From DASRJX01 sp035649235 (GTDB taxonomy: Bacteria > Acidobacteriota > Polarisedimenticolia > Gp22-AA2), in the NCBI GenBank assembly GCA_035649235.1, contig DASRJX010000041.1, positions 1 to 37,675 on the forward strand: DNA of 37,675 nucleotides. Direction: 5' to 3'. Numbering within the stretch: position 1 is the first letter of the stretch; every line of letters begins with the position of its first letter. The notes below the pieces were generated by a model. The model saw only the letters and a program-made list of their open reading frames with translations. It was not told the origin of the DNA and made no database searches. The translations under genes and the position numbers were made by a program. Below are positions 16,158-24,732 of the stretch, in pieces.

Positions 16158-17683
16158 GCGAGGCTCCTCAGCGTATCGTCGAGGGCGTTGAGGACCTCGT
16201 CGATCTGCTCCTTCGGGATGAACAGCGCAGGCTCGATGCGGATCGTCTTGGCGTTCAGGAGGGTGCCGGCCACCAGCACGCCGCGGCGGAAGAGCCCCGA
16301 CGCGACCGAGTATCCGAACTCGGTGTCCATGAATTCGACGCCGATCAGGAGCCCCTTGCCGCGCACGTCGATCACCACGTCGGCGTAACGCGCCTGGATC
16401 TCCTTCAAGCCCTGCAGGAAGTAGTCCCCCTTCTCCGCCGCCTGGGCCGGCAGGTCCTCGCTCAGCGTGACGTTGATGGCGGCGATGCCGGCGGCGCAGG
16501 CCAGAGGATTGCCCCCGAACGTCGACGAGTGCAGGAACGGGTTCTGCTCCAGCACCTTCCAGATCTCGGGCGTCGAGATGAAGGCCGAGAGCGGCATGAC
16601 GCCCCCTCCGAGCGCCTTCCCCAGACACATGATGTCCGGGATCACGTCCCAGTGATCGACGCCGAACAGCCTCCCCGTCCGGCCCATGCCGGTCTGCACC
16701 TCGTCGGCGATCAGCAGGACGTCGTACTCGTCGCAGATCGCGCGGAGGCGCGGCCAGTAGTCGTCCGGTGGCACGATGGCGCCGGCCTCCCCCTGCACGG
16801 GCTCGGCGACGACGGCGGCGATTTCGAGACCCACGTCCCGCGCCTTCTTGAGCTGCCACTCGACCTCGTCGGCGTCGCCGAACTCGACGAAGTAGACGTC
16901 CTGCAGGAGAGGCTCGAAGGCGATGCGGAACTCGGCCTTCCCCATCAGCGACAGCGATCCGTACGACTTGCCGTGGAAGCCCCGCAGCGTCGAGATGAAC
17001 CCGGACTTCTCGGTATAGAGGCGCGCCAGCTTCATGGCGCCCTCCACGGCGTCGGTGCCGTTGTTGATGAAGAAGCACTTCTGGAGGTTGCCCGGGGCGA
17101 TCTCACCCAGCAGCTCGGCCAGGACGCCTCGCAGCGGGTCGAGGAGCTCCTGGCTGGACATCGGCATCCGCGCCAGCTGCCGGCTCACGGCCTCGACGAT
17201 GCGCGGGTGCCGGATCCCGGCGCTGTAGATTCCGAAGCCGCCGAGGCAGTCGATGTAGCGCCGGCCCCCGACGTCCTCGAGGTAGCAACCCTCCCCGGTC
17301 CATTCGATCGAGGCGTACTGTGCGGCCTCCGCCACCGACTTGCGGTAGGTCAGGAAGCCGCTGTTGAAGTAGGTCGAGAACGACCGGACGGTCTCCTTGA
17401 TGATCCGCTTGCGCTGGGCGGGGGACGGGCGGTCAGGACGGGCGATGATCTCGAGCCAGCGCTGGGACTCCTTGACGACCTTGTCGACGGACATCCGCCG
17501 CGCCCCGCGACGGGCCCGAGCCTTGGCCCTCGCCTTGGGGCTCAACCGCAGGGTCGTCTTCACGGGCTCGACCATGGAAAGGGGTGCCTCCTCGGTGGTC
17601 GCCAGGGCGGCGCCCGACACCGGGCCCCCCGGCCCCGCTCCCCTTGACCCCGACCTCGGGTCCCGCTTCATTCCATTCTTCAT
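16154..17683 (-). CDS. patA: putrescine--2-oxoglutarate aminotransferase, PatA/YgjG-like
   Basis: A 509-residue class III aminotransferase that should convert putrescine to 4-aminobutanal. From about residue 105 it follows E. coli PatA closely: GFLTYRKSV at 109-117, YIDCLGGFGI at 143-152, HGKSYGSLS at 237-245, D327, PLP lysine K356 (CLGKALGGG), HSSTFGGNPLACAA, and LVAGTLLNAKTIRIEPAL near the C-terminus. The first 60 or so residues are a basic, low-complexity extension. ATG at 17683 has GAGG upstream; ATG at 17572, reading MVEPVK, with GGAGG eleven bases before it, is an alternative that removes 36 residues. It heads a two-gene unit with its paralogue. The product would feed the aldehyde dehydrogenase and gabT downstream. 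Confidence 0.88.
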   Translation of the reverse strand: MKNGMKRDPRSGSRGAGPGGPVSGAALATTEEAPLSMVEPVKTTLRLSPKARAKARARRGARRMSVDKVVKESQRWLEIIARPDRPSPAQRKRIIKETVRSFSTYFNSGFLTYRKSVAEAAQYASIEWTGEGCYLEDVGGRRYIDCLGGFGIYSAGIRHPRIVEAVSRQLARMPMSSQELLDPLRGVLAELLGEIAPGNLQKCFFINNGTDAVEGAMKLARLYTEKSGFISTLRGFHGKSYGSLSLMGKAEFRIAFEPLLQDVYFVEFGDADEVEWQLKKARDVGLEIAAVVAEPVQGEAGAIVPPDDYWPRLRAICDEYDVLLIADEVQTGMGRTGRLFGVDHWDVIPDIMCLGKALGGGVMPLSAFISTPEIWKVLEQNPFLHSSTFGGNPLACAAGIAAINVTLSEDLPAQAAEKGDYFLQGLKEIQARYADVVIDVRGKGLLIGVEFMDTEFGYSVASGLFRRGVLVAGTLLNAKTIRIEPALFIPKEQIDEVLNALDDTLRSLA

Positions 17684-17725
17684 GGGACATCCTCGACCTT
17701 CGACAGACCTGCACCACCGACCGGG

Positions 17726-17731
17726 TGTATA
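17726..17731 (-). promoter_or_regulatory. -10 box (TATACA) of the patA pair
   Basis: Minus-strand CCTATACACCC, about 43 bases upstream of the patA ATG. A palindrome occupies the position where a -35 would lie. Confidence 0.4.
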
Positions 17732-17740
17732 GGAGCCGAC

Positions 17741-17752
17741 AGGGATGTCCCT
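17741..17752. promoter_or_regulatory. palindrome, possible operator upstream of patA
   Basis: Arms AGGGA and TCCCT flank two bases, with further matching CGAC and GTCG outside. It begins ten bases upstream of the TATACA box, where a regulator could block or contact polymerase. Confidence 0.35.
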
Positions 17753-17816
17753 ACAGGTCGAAGAAGCCAGGAAAGAACCGACTCACCATGGAGAGCACCG
17801 TCAATGAAGTGCCCTG

Positions 17817-17846
17817 ATCGTACCAGACCGCTCGAACGAGGGTCAA
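17817..17846 (-). promoter_or_regulatory. second promoter candidate for patA (TTGACC-18-TACGAT)
   Basis: The -35 TTGACC lies at 17846-17841 and the -10 TACGAT at 17822-17817, with an 18-base spacer. It would give a leader of about 125 bases. The 234-base gap 17684-17917 holds no gene; its wecB-proximal end (17890-17930) is unusually AT-rich. Confidence 0.4.
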
Positions 17847-17917
17847 GGCGCGTTCCGCCCTGCGAACCACCGCGACCGGCCACATGGCCATCGTCTATCT
17901 AATTGATGGAATTGACT

Positions 17918-19045
17918 TTATGAGTTTCTATGGAGCGCGGCGAAGACGTCGGCAATGCGGACCGCGGCCCGTCCGTCCCAGAGCGGAATGCGGCGGCGGC
18001 GGGTCCGGCCCATGCGCAGCGCCCGGAGCCCCTCCCTGGCGATAGCCCTGGTGTCGCTCCCGACCAGCCGGTTGGTGCCATGTCTGACGGTCACCGGCCG
18101 CTCGGTGTTCTCCCTGAGCGTGAGGCAGGGGACGCCGAGGATCGAGGCTTCCTCCTGGATCCCCCCGGAGTCGGTGAGGACGAGGGCCGCCCGCTTCTGG
18201 AGGTGGAGGAAGTCCAGATAGCCGAGGGGGGCCACGATCCGGAGGCCTGGCACCTCCTCCGCCCGGGCCCCGAACTCCCGCATCATCTTGATCGTGCGGG
18301 GGTGGGCCGGGAAGAGGATCGGCACCTCCTGTCCGATCCGCCCCAGGCCCTCCAGGATGCGCTTGAGGGTCGCCCGGTCGTCCACGTTGGAGGGACGGTG
18401 CAGCGTCAGCAGCGCGAACGGCGGTGCTATGCCCAGGCGCCGCACCACGTCCGACCCGTTCGAGCGGCCTACGAACCGCTTGAGCGTGTCGATCATCACG
18501 TTCCCGACGCGGTGGACGCGGCGCCGATCGACCCCTTCGGCCGCCAGGTTCCGGTCGGCGTCGGCGCTGGTGGTGAACAGCAGATCGGAGAGCGCATCGG
18601 TCACGATCCGGTTGATCTCCTCCGGCATCCGGCGGTCGCGCGATCTCAGGCCCGCCTCGACGTGGGCCACCTTGACGGGCGGCGTCATCTTGGCCGCCAC
18701 GAGGGCGCAGGCCGCGGTGGAGTTGACGTCGCCGACGACCACCACCCAGTCGGGCCGCTCCTGGCCGAGCACCTGCTCGAACCGCTCCATGATCCGGGCG
18801 GTCTGCACGGCGTGCGAGCCGGACCCTACGCCCAGATGGATCTCCGGCCGCCCGATGCCCAGCTCCTCGAAGAAAACGTCGGACATCGCCTCATCGTAGT
18901 GCTGGCCTGTGTGCAGCAGACGGGCGCTGAACCGAACCGGCCGCCGGCGGAACTCGCGCAGGAGCGGCGCCACCTTCATGAAGTTGGGGCGGGCCCCAGC
19001 CACAAGGAGCAGGCGCAGCGGCCGCACGCCCGGCCGGCGGGGCAT
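17918..19045 (-). CDS. wecB: UDP-N-acetylglucosamine 2-epimerase family (WecB/WbpI-like)
   Basis: A 375-residue non-hydrolysing UDP-sugar 2-epimerase, converting a UDP-GlcNAc-type sugar to the manno form for surface polysaccharide. Motifs in order are GARPNFMKVAPLL near the N-terminus, HTGQHYD, HVEAGLRS, PEEINR, LTLHRPSNVDD and DSGGIQEEA, including the conserved Asp, Glu and His residues. Length is normal. ATG at 19045 shares one base with the stop of the DegT gene (TGATG). The epimerase plus DegT aminotransferase recalls the WbpI/WbpE steps of UDP-ManNAc3NAcA synthesis, where WbpI acts on the 2,3-diacetamido sugar. The dehydrogenase and acetyltransferase of that pathway are not in the window, so exact substrate is open. 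Confidence 0.9.
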   Translation of the reverse strand: MPRRPGVRPLRLLLVAGARPNFMKVAPLLREFRRRPVRFSARLLHTGQHYDEAMSDVFFEELGIGRPEIHLGVGSGSHAVQTARIMERFEQVLGQERPDWVVVVGDVNSTAACALVAAKMTPPVKVAHVEAGLRSRDRRMPEEINRIVTDALSDLLFTTSADADRNLAAEGVDRRRVHRVGNVMIDTLKRFVGRSNGSDVVRRLGIAPPFALLTLHRPSNVDDRATLKRILEGLGRIGQEVPILFPAHPRTIKMMREFGARAEEVPGLRIVAPLGYLDFLHLQKRAALVLTDSGGIQEEASILGVPCLTLRENTERPVTVRHGTNRLVGSDTRAIAREGLRALRMGRTRRRRIPLWDGRAAVRIADVFAALHRNS

Positions 19046-20196
19046 CAGGCTCCCAGCCGGCGGGTGAGAGCCTGGCAGACGCGCTGCACCTCGGCCGGCG
19101 ACAGCAGAGGATGCAGCGGCAGGCTCAGGACCTCGCGCGCCGCCGCTTCCGACTCCGGGAACGAGCCCTCCTGGAGCCCCATCGACGCGTAGCACGGCTG
19201 GCGGTGCAGGGGGATCGGATAGTGCACGCCGGTCTCGATGCCGTCCTCGAGCAGCTCCTCCCGCAGCCGATCGCGGCGCGCCTCCGCAGGGGCGCCCACT
19301 CCCGCGGACGGGATGCGCACGACGAACTGATGGTAGACGTGGCGCCCGCCGGGGCGCTCGCCGGGAAGCCGCAAAGCGCCGAGCACCTCCAGCCGCGCCA
19401 GCCGGTCGCGATACTGGGCCGCCAGCGTCCGGCGCCGATCGTTCCACTCCGGAAGATGGCGGAGCTTCACGCGCAGGATCGCCGCCTGGAGGGCGTCGAG
19501 ACGGCCGTTCCATCCTTCCTCCACGTGCAGGTACTTCTCCTTCTGGCCGTGGTCCCGGAGCCGGCGCACCCGCGCCGCCAGCCCGGCGTCCGAGGTCGTG
19601 ACCATCCCTCCCTCGCCGCAGCCGCCCAGGTTCTTGGTCGGGTAGAAGGAGAAGGCTCCCGCCAGGCCCAGCGACCCCGCCGGACGGCCGCCGAGGAGCG
19701 CCCCGTGAGCCTGGCAGGCATCCTCCAGCACGAGGAGGCCCCGCCTCGAGGCAATCGCCCCGATCGCCGCCATGTCGGCCGTCTGACCGTACACGTGCAC
19801 CGGGAGCACCATCTTCGTCCGCGGGGTGATGGCGGGCTCCAGACCGGCAGGGTCGAGGGCGAACCCCTCCTTCTCGATGTCGATGAAGACGGTCCGGGCG
19901 CCGGCCTGGCTGATCGCCTCGGTCGTGCCGATGAAGGTGAACGGTGTGGTGATGACGTCGTGGTCCGGGCCGATGCCCGCCGCCAGCAGGGCGAACCGCA
20001 GGGCGTCGGTGCCGCTGCCGACCGCCACAGCGTGCGGCACTCCGCAGAGCCCCGCGAACTCCTGCTCCAGACCTTCGACCTCGGGCCCTCCGATGTAGCG
20101 GCCCGACTCGAGGACCCCCCGCACCGCGGGCCCGATCTCGTCCCGGAGGGCTGCGTACTCGGCCTTGAGGTCGAGCGCGCGGATGGCGACGGCCAT
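19045..20196 (-). CDS. DegT/DnrJ/EryC1/StrS-family nucleotide-sugar aminotransferase (WbpE-like)
   Basis: A 383-residue PLP enzyme that aminates a keto group on a nucleotide sugar. The PLP lysine is K188 (FSFYPTKNLGGCGEGG) and the cofactor Asp is D159 (VLEDACQAHGA). The SGTDAL and PFTFIGT segments bind phosphate and substrate in this family. The FYPTKNLG and GVHYPIPLHRQPCY stretches look most like the 3-amino-forming branch (WbpE/WlbC), which fits the neighbouring epimerase. The ATG at 20196 has only a weak ribosome site, and the gene follows 13 bases after the small membrane protein, so it is probably read from the same message. The exact sugar is inferred. Confidence 0.9.
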   Translation of the reverse strand: MAVAIRALDLKAEYAALRDEIGPAVRGVLESGRYIGGPEVEGLEQEFAGLCGVPHAVAVGSGTDALRFALLAAGIGPDHDVITTPFTFIGTTEAISQAGARTVFIDIEKEGFALDPAGLEPAITPRTKMVLPVHVYGQTADMAAIGAIASRRGLLVLEDACQAHGALLGGRPAGSLGLAGAFSFYPTKNLGGCGEGGMVTTSDAGLAARVRRLRDHGQKEKYLHVEEGWNGRLDALQAAILRVKLRHLPEWNDRRRTLAAQYRDRLARLEVLGALRLPGERPGGRHVYHQFVVRIPSAGVGAPAEARRDRLREELLEDGIETGVHYPIPLHRQPCYASMGLQEGSFPESEAAAREVLSLPLHPLLSPAEVQRVCQALTRRLGA

Positions 20197-20209
20197 GGCT
20201 CGAGGTGGG

Positions 20210-20773
20210 CTAGTCGTGCTGCGCTGCGACGCCGGCCCCTACGGCTCCGGCCACGAGGATGGAAATGACGGTGATGCCTCCGGCGCTGCTCCAGAACCCC
20301 TTCTTCTTCGGGCTCGCGGTCGAAGACGCGACCGGCTGCGGCACCGCGCTCGGATCGGTGAAGGTCATCTTCGCTTCCCCGCCCGGCGCTCCTTCTTCTT
20401 TTTTGGCTCCGCCCTGCTGGATGGCGAAGGACAGGTAGAGGCGCTGAGCCTCCGCCAGATCGATCAGGCTCTCGGTGACGTAGACCCGGTCGGTGACATC
20501 GATGGCGAGGTCGTAGGTGCCCGCCGGCAGCCCCGCGATCTCGTAGGCGCCGTTGTCGCCCGTGTGCTGGCTGGCGTACCGCCTGCCGGTCTTGACGTTG
20601 ATGGCGGTGACGATGGCGCCCGGAAGCCGCGTCGTCTCGTCCTCGCGGTACAGGACCCCGCGCACGATCGCGGCGCCCTCGGCGCCCAGCACCGGCACCT
20701 CCGCCGGGCCGAACGCCAGCCCGAAGGCGAAGCAGGACGCAACGGTTCTCCGCACCAGACGAGTCGCCAGCAT
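20210..20773 (-). CDS. exported carboxypeptidase-regulatory-like beta-sandwich protein with C-terminal membrane anchor
   Basis: A 187-residue protein. Residues 1-32 look like a signal peptide (cut near VLGA). Residues about 36-120 form a CarboxypepD_reg/SdrD B-like beta-sandwich, seen in VRGVLYRED, LPGAIVTAINVKTG, and DNGAYEIAGLPAGTYDLAI. A Lys/Glu/Gly-rich spacer follows, and one hydrophobic segment (about 165-184, GGITVISILVAGAVGAGVAA) ends the chain, leaving a three-residue tail. ATG at 20773 is chosen because GGGAGA precedes it and a signal peptide follows; the open frame reaches 20842. It lies 41 bases after a strong promoter and heads the unit with the sugar genes. Function is unknown; it is probably a cell-surface or periplasmic protein. 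Confidence 0.75.
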   Translation of the reverse strand: MLATRLVRRTVASCFAFGLAFGPAEVPVLGAEGAAIVRGVLYREDETTRLPGAIVTAINVKTGRRYASQHTGDNGAYEIAGLPAGTYDLAIDVTDRVYVTESLIDLAEAQRLYLSFAIQQGGAKKEEGAPGGEAKMTFTDPSAVPQPVASSTASPKKKGFWSSAGGITVISILVAGAVGAGVAAQHD

Positions 20774-20813
20774 GATCCGGGCTCTCCCGAAAGGCCTGGA
20801 CGAGGCCGCCCCC

Positions 20814-20842
20814 AATCTAGACAAGGAAGCGTCCCAGGTCAA
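20814..20842 (-). promoter_or_regulatory. sigma-70-type promoter (TTGACC-17-TAGATT) of the sugar-gene unit
   Basis: The -35 is at 20842-20837 and the -10 at 20819-20814, with a 17-base spacer. It lies 40 bases downstream of the stop of the PEGA/PDZ gene, which separates the two transcription units. Confidence 0.65.
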
Positions 20843-20881
20843 GGGCGCGGCGGGATCAGGACTTCATCCGGGAGCGGGCCC

Positions 20882-23101
20882 CTATTGCAGCGCCTGCAGG
20901 GCGCGCGCCGCGGCCGCCGACGCCGACGGGCCGTCGGCGGACTCGAGGGTGCTGCCGGTGGCGCGGGACGCCGCCTGGAAGGCCGTCCGCGCGGCTTCCG
21001 GATCGCCGCGCCGCAACGCGCACAGACCGCGATAGTACTGCACCGTGCCGGCGGCGATGCCGCTCCCCTGCGGCAGGTCGGCCCTCGCCAGTCCTTCCGA
21101 CAAGGCCTTGTCGTAGGCGCGAAAGTGCATCAGGGCGATCCCCAGGTTCAGGTGGGCGACGCCTTTCCAGGTATCCTCGGTCGAGGCCCGGGCGCGCAGC
21201 CGGAACTCCGCCAGCGCCCGATTGTAGAGAAGGCCCGCCTCGGTGAGCGGGATCACCGATGGCGCCTCGCCGGCGGCCAGTCTCACGGTCCTGACGCTGT
21301 CCCCACCGTCCACGGACAGCACGACCGGGACCCGCACGCCTCCCTTGCGCTGGCTCTCCTTCTCCATGGCCGCGAGCGCCTCGCGCGTGCTCTGTACCTT
21401 GGAGGTCGCGACGAGCTGCAGCCGATCACCGACGCGGAGTCCCGCCTTGGCGGCGGGGCTTCCGGGCAGCACGCGGACCACGACCGGCCCCGGCGATCCG
21501 AGCCCCGAGTCCGCGAGGGTCATGCCCCACCAGACGTCGCTCTCGGGCGGGGCGCTGTCGAGGCGTTCCACGAAGGACCGGACTCCGTCCGGCTGGTCGG
21601 TGCGGAGGCGCACGATGTCCGGGCTGCCGTGCAGAGGCGAGTAGAGCGCCAGCATCCAGGAGCGATCCGGGTCGTTGGTGAACGTCAGCCCAGCCAGGAC
21701 CAGGTCGGCCCCGGTGCGGGCCGCGGCGTCCTTCAGGAGATCCGGAGACAGGATGGTCCCGGCGCTCGCCTCGCGCGGATCGCTGATCATCCAGCGGATG
21801 ATCGACTTGCGGATCTCCTCCTGCACCTGGGGCATGCGCACGACGTTCAGGGTCTTGAGGCCGCGGCCCAGGGCCTCGAGAAGGGCCTTGTCCTCGTCGC
21901 TCCAGACGGCCCGGCCCCACTCGTCCAGGCGGAAGGTGCCGGCATAGAGGAGCGTTGGCCGGAGGCGCACGTTGAGCGTGTTCACCTGGCCCGCGGCCAC
22001 CCTGACTCGCTCGTTCCAGCGTCCGATGTCCGCCTTGACCACCGTCACGTCCCGCTCCCCTCCGCACAGGGCGTCGAGGGTGATCGGAGTCGTCCCCTGC
22101 TTCACCCCGTCCACGAGGACCTCGGCGCCGGACGGCACCGAGCTGACCTGGAGCTGCGACCGGGCCTCCTCCAGGACGACGGGCGCGTAGCGCAGGGGAC
22201 GGTTCTGCTCGGCGTCGAGCTCGACCCTGACGGTGAGGGAGCGGGACGAGAAGCAGTCGCGATCGAACGTGACCTTGTGCTCGCCGGGCGGGATCAACGG
22301 CACCGGGAGAGGCGCGGAAGCCTGCCTCGGATCGAAGCGGAATTGCGCCGCCAGCGCCTCCACTTCTGCGGTCGGGGGTCCGGCGGAGACCCCGGCGGGA
22401 CGGCCGTCGATCGTCACTGTCACGCCCGCGGGCACGGTGATGAACTCCAGCGTCCGCCGGTTCGGCCGCAGGCGCACGCTGCGGCGCAACTCCGAGCCTC
22501 CCGTGGCGCCCACGGTCTCGGAATAGGAGTCGTAGCCCTCCAACTCGATGCGCAGATCGTGAGTCCCCGTGAACAGGCCGATGCCCTCGGCCGAGCGGGC
22601 GTCGACCTGATCGCCGTCGACCAGCACGCGCGCCGCCTGGGGCTCCACGCTCAGGTAGAGGACTCCGACCAGGCGCCGGCGGGCCTGGTCGAACAGGCCG
22701 ACCACCTTCGGCGACAAGGTCTGGCGATCGATGAGGTACGTGGCGTCCAGCTTCAGGAGCGACTCGAAATCCGCCTGGGCGGCCTGGGTGTTCCCGAGGT
22801 TGAACAGGGCGCGCGCCCTCAGGTCGTAGGCCGCGCACAGCACCTTGAGCTCCTCGAGCGTCAGGTCGGACGGGCGGGCGTTGCGCCTCGGCTCGATGAG
22901 ACCCTGGAGCTCCTTGACCGCGGCGTTGAAATCGAGATCGTCGATGCTCTCGCGCGCCCGATCATAGGCCGTGCGCATCGAGCGAAGATTCTGGGTGAGG
23001 TCCTCCTCCTCCTGGGCCAGGGCCAGGCGCCGGGGGGACGTCGAGGTCGCGAGGGTCGCCAGCAGGATGGCGGCGAGGACGGCACCTCCTCGGCTTCTCA
23101 C
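20882..23101 (-). CDS. exported PEGA-, PDZ- and TPR-domain protein
   Basis: A 739-residue secreted protein, last in the kinase operon. It has a signal peptide (1-30, ending LALAQ), a helical TPR-like part (about 33-140), and three PEGA-like beta domains (about 145-212, 215-310 and 315-382; for example VPSGAEVLVDGVKQGTTPI). A region at about 385-515 resembles the CsgG/TolB N-terminal fold (ALLEALGRGLKTLNV then GADLVLAGL). A PDZ domain lies at about 522-612 (VVRVLPGSPAAKAGLRVGDRL), and a C-terminal TPR at about 620-715. No protease triad is present, so the PDZ is likely a peptide-binding module. GTG at 23101 overlaps the upstream stop (GTGA). It is likely a periplasmic or outer-membrane scaffold; function is unknown. 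Confidence 0.82.
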   Translation of the reverse strand: MRSRGGAVLAAILLATLATSTSPRRLALAQEEEDLTQNLRSMRTAYDRARESIDDLDFNAAVKELQGLIEPRRNARPSDLTLEELKVLCAAYDLRARALFNLGNTQAAQADFESLLKLDATYLIDRQTLSPKVVGLFDQARRRLVGVLYLSVEPQAARVLVDGDQVDARSAEGIGLFTGTHDLRIELEGYDSYSETVGATGGSELRRSVRLRPNRRTLEFITVPAGVTVTIDGRPAGVSAGPPTAEVEALAAQFRFDPRQASAPLPVPLIPPGEHKVTFDRDCFSSRSLTVRVELDAEQNRPLRYAPVVLEEARSQLQVSSVPSGAEVLVDGVKQGTTPITLDALCGGERDVTVVKADIGRWNERVRVAAGQVNTLNVRLRPTLLYAGTFRLDEWGRAVWSDEDKALLEALGRGLKTLNVVRMPQVQEEIRKSIIRWMISDPREASAGTILSPDLLKDAAARTGADLVLAGLTFTNDPDRSWMLALYSPLHGSPDIVRLRTDQPDGVRSFVERLDSAPPESDVWWGMTLADSGLGSPGPVVVRVLPGSPAAKAGLRVGDRLQLVATSKVQSTREALAAMEKESQRKGGVRVPVVLSVDGGDSVRTVRLAAGEAPSVIPLTEAGLLYNRALAEFRLRARASTEDTWKGVAHLNLGIALMHFRAYDKALSEGLARADLPQGSGIAAGTVQYYRGLCALRRGDPEAARTAFQAASRATGSTLESADGPSASAAAARALQALQ

Positions 23102-24732
23102 TGGAACCTCACGACCCGCCCGGACTTCCGGCCTGCGAGGTAGACGCGTCCGAACGCGTCCACGGCCAGGCTGGCGGGCTCGCCGATCTGCTGCAGCATC
23201 TCCTTGGTCGGGCGCACGACCGTGATGGGACGGCCCTCCGGATCGCAGACGACGACGGCTCGGGTGACGGCGTCCAGGAGATACAGGTCGCCGATGCCGT
23301 CCACGGCGAGCGCTATCGGGTCCTGGACCGTGGAAGCCGGCAGGACGGTCCGCCGCGTTTCGCGCCCCTGGTGCAGCGCCACGACGGTCTTCGCGCGGCT
23401 GTCCAGGGCATAGACCCCGCCCTCGTTGCCGGTGGCGACGTCGACGAACCGGCCGTCCTTGCCGCCGGGGGGCCGCACGGCGCCGGTGAGCCGGCGCGTC
23501 CTGTCGTAGATGAGGATGGCGTTCTCCCGCCTGTCGAGGAGGTGCACTCTGCCCATCGAGTCGACCGCGATCGGGCCGTAGTCGCTGGGCGGCCTCCCGC
23601 CGGGACCCTTCAAGTCGGTGCCGCTCCAGTTGCGCGCGTTGACGGCGATCTGCTGCCGCCCGGAGATGAACACCGCCAGCCCCTCGGCGGCGGCGATGTG
23701 GTCCGGGCCCGGGTGGTTGATCTGCTCCTGGACGCGGCCGCGCGCGTCGAGCCGAAAGACCCCGGGCGTGCGCGGCGAGGCGACGACCGCCAGGCCCTGT
23801 GCGTCGATGCTGATGTCGCTGATGCCGCGGATGGCAGCCGGGCCGACCGCTCCCGGTGTCGCGCCGTATTCGAGGTCGGCCCGGTAGAGGAGCGTCCAGT
23901 CGAGGGGACCCGCCGATCCCCCGCCGGATTTCGTGAGCAGCCCTGGCATCAGCCGCAGGCGGTGCAGCAGCGTCTCGCGCTCCAGGGCCCTTGCGGCGAA
24001 CGGAGACTCGGGGTAGCGCGTGCGCAGCGCCTGGAGGACCAGCATCGCCTCCGCCGGATCGCCGAGCAGCGACAGGGCGACCCCCTGCCGGAACAGCGCC
24101 TCGGGCGCCAGCGGGCTGTCCGGATGCTCCTCCAGGAGCCGTCCGAAGTCGTCCGCCGCGCGCGCCGGCCGCGCGCGCAGCGCATCGCACATCCCCGAGG
24201 CGAAAAATGCATCGTCGGCCGCGTCGCTGTCGGGGTAGATCTGCACCGTCGTGGCGAAGCGCCCGCAGGCTTCGTCGAGATTCGATTGCGGATTCGCAGG
24301 CTCCAGTCCGAGGTACCCGAGCATCACCAGCGCGCGGGCGGCCTCCGGCGCGGAGCGATACTTCTGCGACAGGCGGCCCAGGAGGTCGCCGGCCTGCTCG
24401 ATCGTCTGGGCAGTGGCCGACCCGATCTGGCTCCACTGGGTGACCGGGTAGATGAGGCGGGCCATCTCCAGGAGCGCCGGGGCCGCCTGGGGGCTGGACG
24501 GGAAATCGGTGAACACGCGGCGCAGGAGCCGCGCCGCCTCGTCCCGCCGCCCGGAGCGGAGGGCGTCCATCCCCTGGGCGTAGGTGCGGAGGTCGAGCGG
24601 CCGATCGTCGTCGGCCGGACTGGCCGCGGGGATAGGCGTCGCCGGCCCGGCGGCGGGCTCCCCGTGGGCTCCCCCGCCCGCGGATCCCAGCAGGACCAGC
24701 AGCACGACGGCGCCCGGGAGATGTCGTCGCAT
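23098..24732 (-). CDS. exported TPR/beta-propeller (NHL-like) protein
   Basis: A 544-residue protein with a signal peptide (1-25). Residues about 50-265 are TPR-like helices with repeated FP/YP turns (VFTDFPSSPQAAPALLEMA, QIYPDSDAADDA, TRYPESPFAARAL), like the YbgF/outer-membrane assembly lipoprotein type. From about 295 the chain turns to repeated short strands of the kind DISIDAQGLAVVA, IAVDSMGRVHLLD, LAVDGIGDLYLLD and LAVDAFGRVYLAG, which indicate NHL-type propeller blades. No catalytic motif is seen. ATG at 24732 shares one base with the kinase stop (TGATG), and its own stop overlaps the PEGA/PDZ gene. It probably binds ligands or partners outside the cytoplasmic membrane for the kinase. 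Confidence 0.82.
   Translation of the reverse strand: MRRHLPGAVVLLVLLGSAGGGAHGEPAAGPATPIPAASPADDDRPLDLRTYAQGMDALRSGRRDEAARLLRRVFTDFPSSPQAAPALLEMARLIYPVTQWSQIGSATAQTIEQAGDLLGRLSQKYRSAPEAARALVMLGYLGLEPANPQSNLDEACGRFATTVQIYPDSDAADDAFFASGMCDALRARPARAADDFGRLLEEHPDSPLAPEALFRQGVALSLLGDPAEAMLVLQALRTRYPESPFAARALERETLLHRLRLMPGLLTKSGGGSAGPLDWTLLYRADLEYGATPGAVGPAAIRGISDISIDAQGLAVVASPRTPGVFRLDARGRVQEQINHPGPDHIAAAEGLAVFISGRQQIAVNARNWSGTDLKGPGGRPPSDYGPIAVDSMGRVHLLDRRENAILIYDRTRRLTGAVRPPGGKDGRFVDVATGNEGGVYALDSRAKTVVALHQGRETRRTVLPASTVQDPIALAVDGIGDLYLLDAVTRAVVVCDPEGRPITVVRPTKEMLQQIGEPASLAVDAFGRVYLAGRKSGRVVRFQ

Noticed and set aside
14892..17078. Apparent 728-residue fusion of two aminotransferases
   Set aside because: The first part is the upstream aminotransferase read in the wrong frame; the true genes meet at a GTGA overlap.
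20165..23143. Open frame of 992 codons on the plus strand
   Set aside because: Antisense to the DegT, beta-sandwich and PEGA/PDZ genes; no domain or ribosome site, Arg/Gly/Gln-rich translation.
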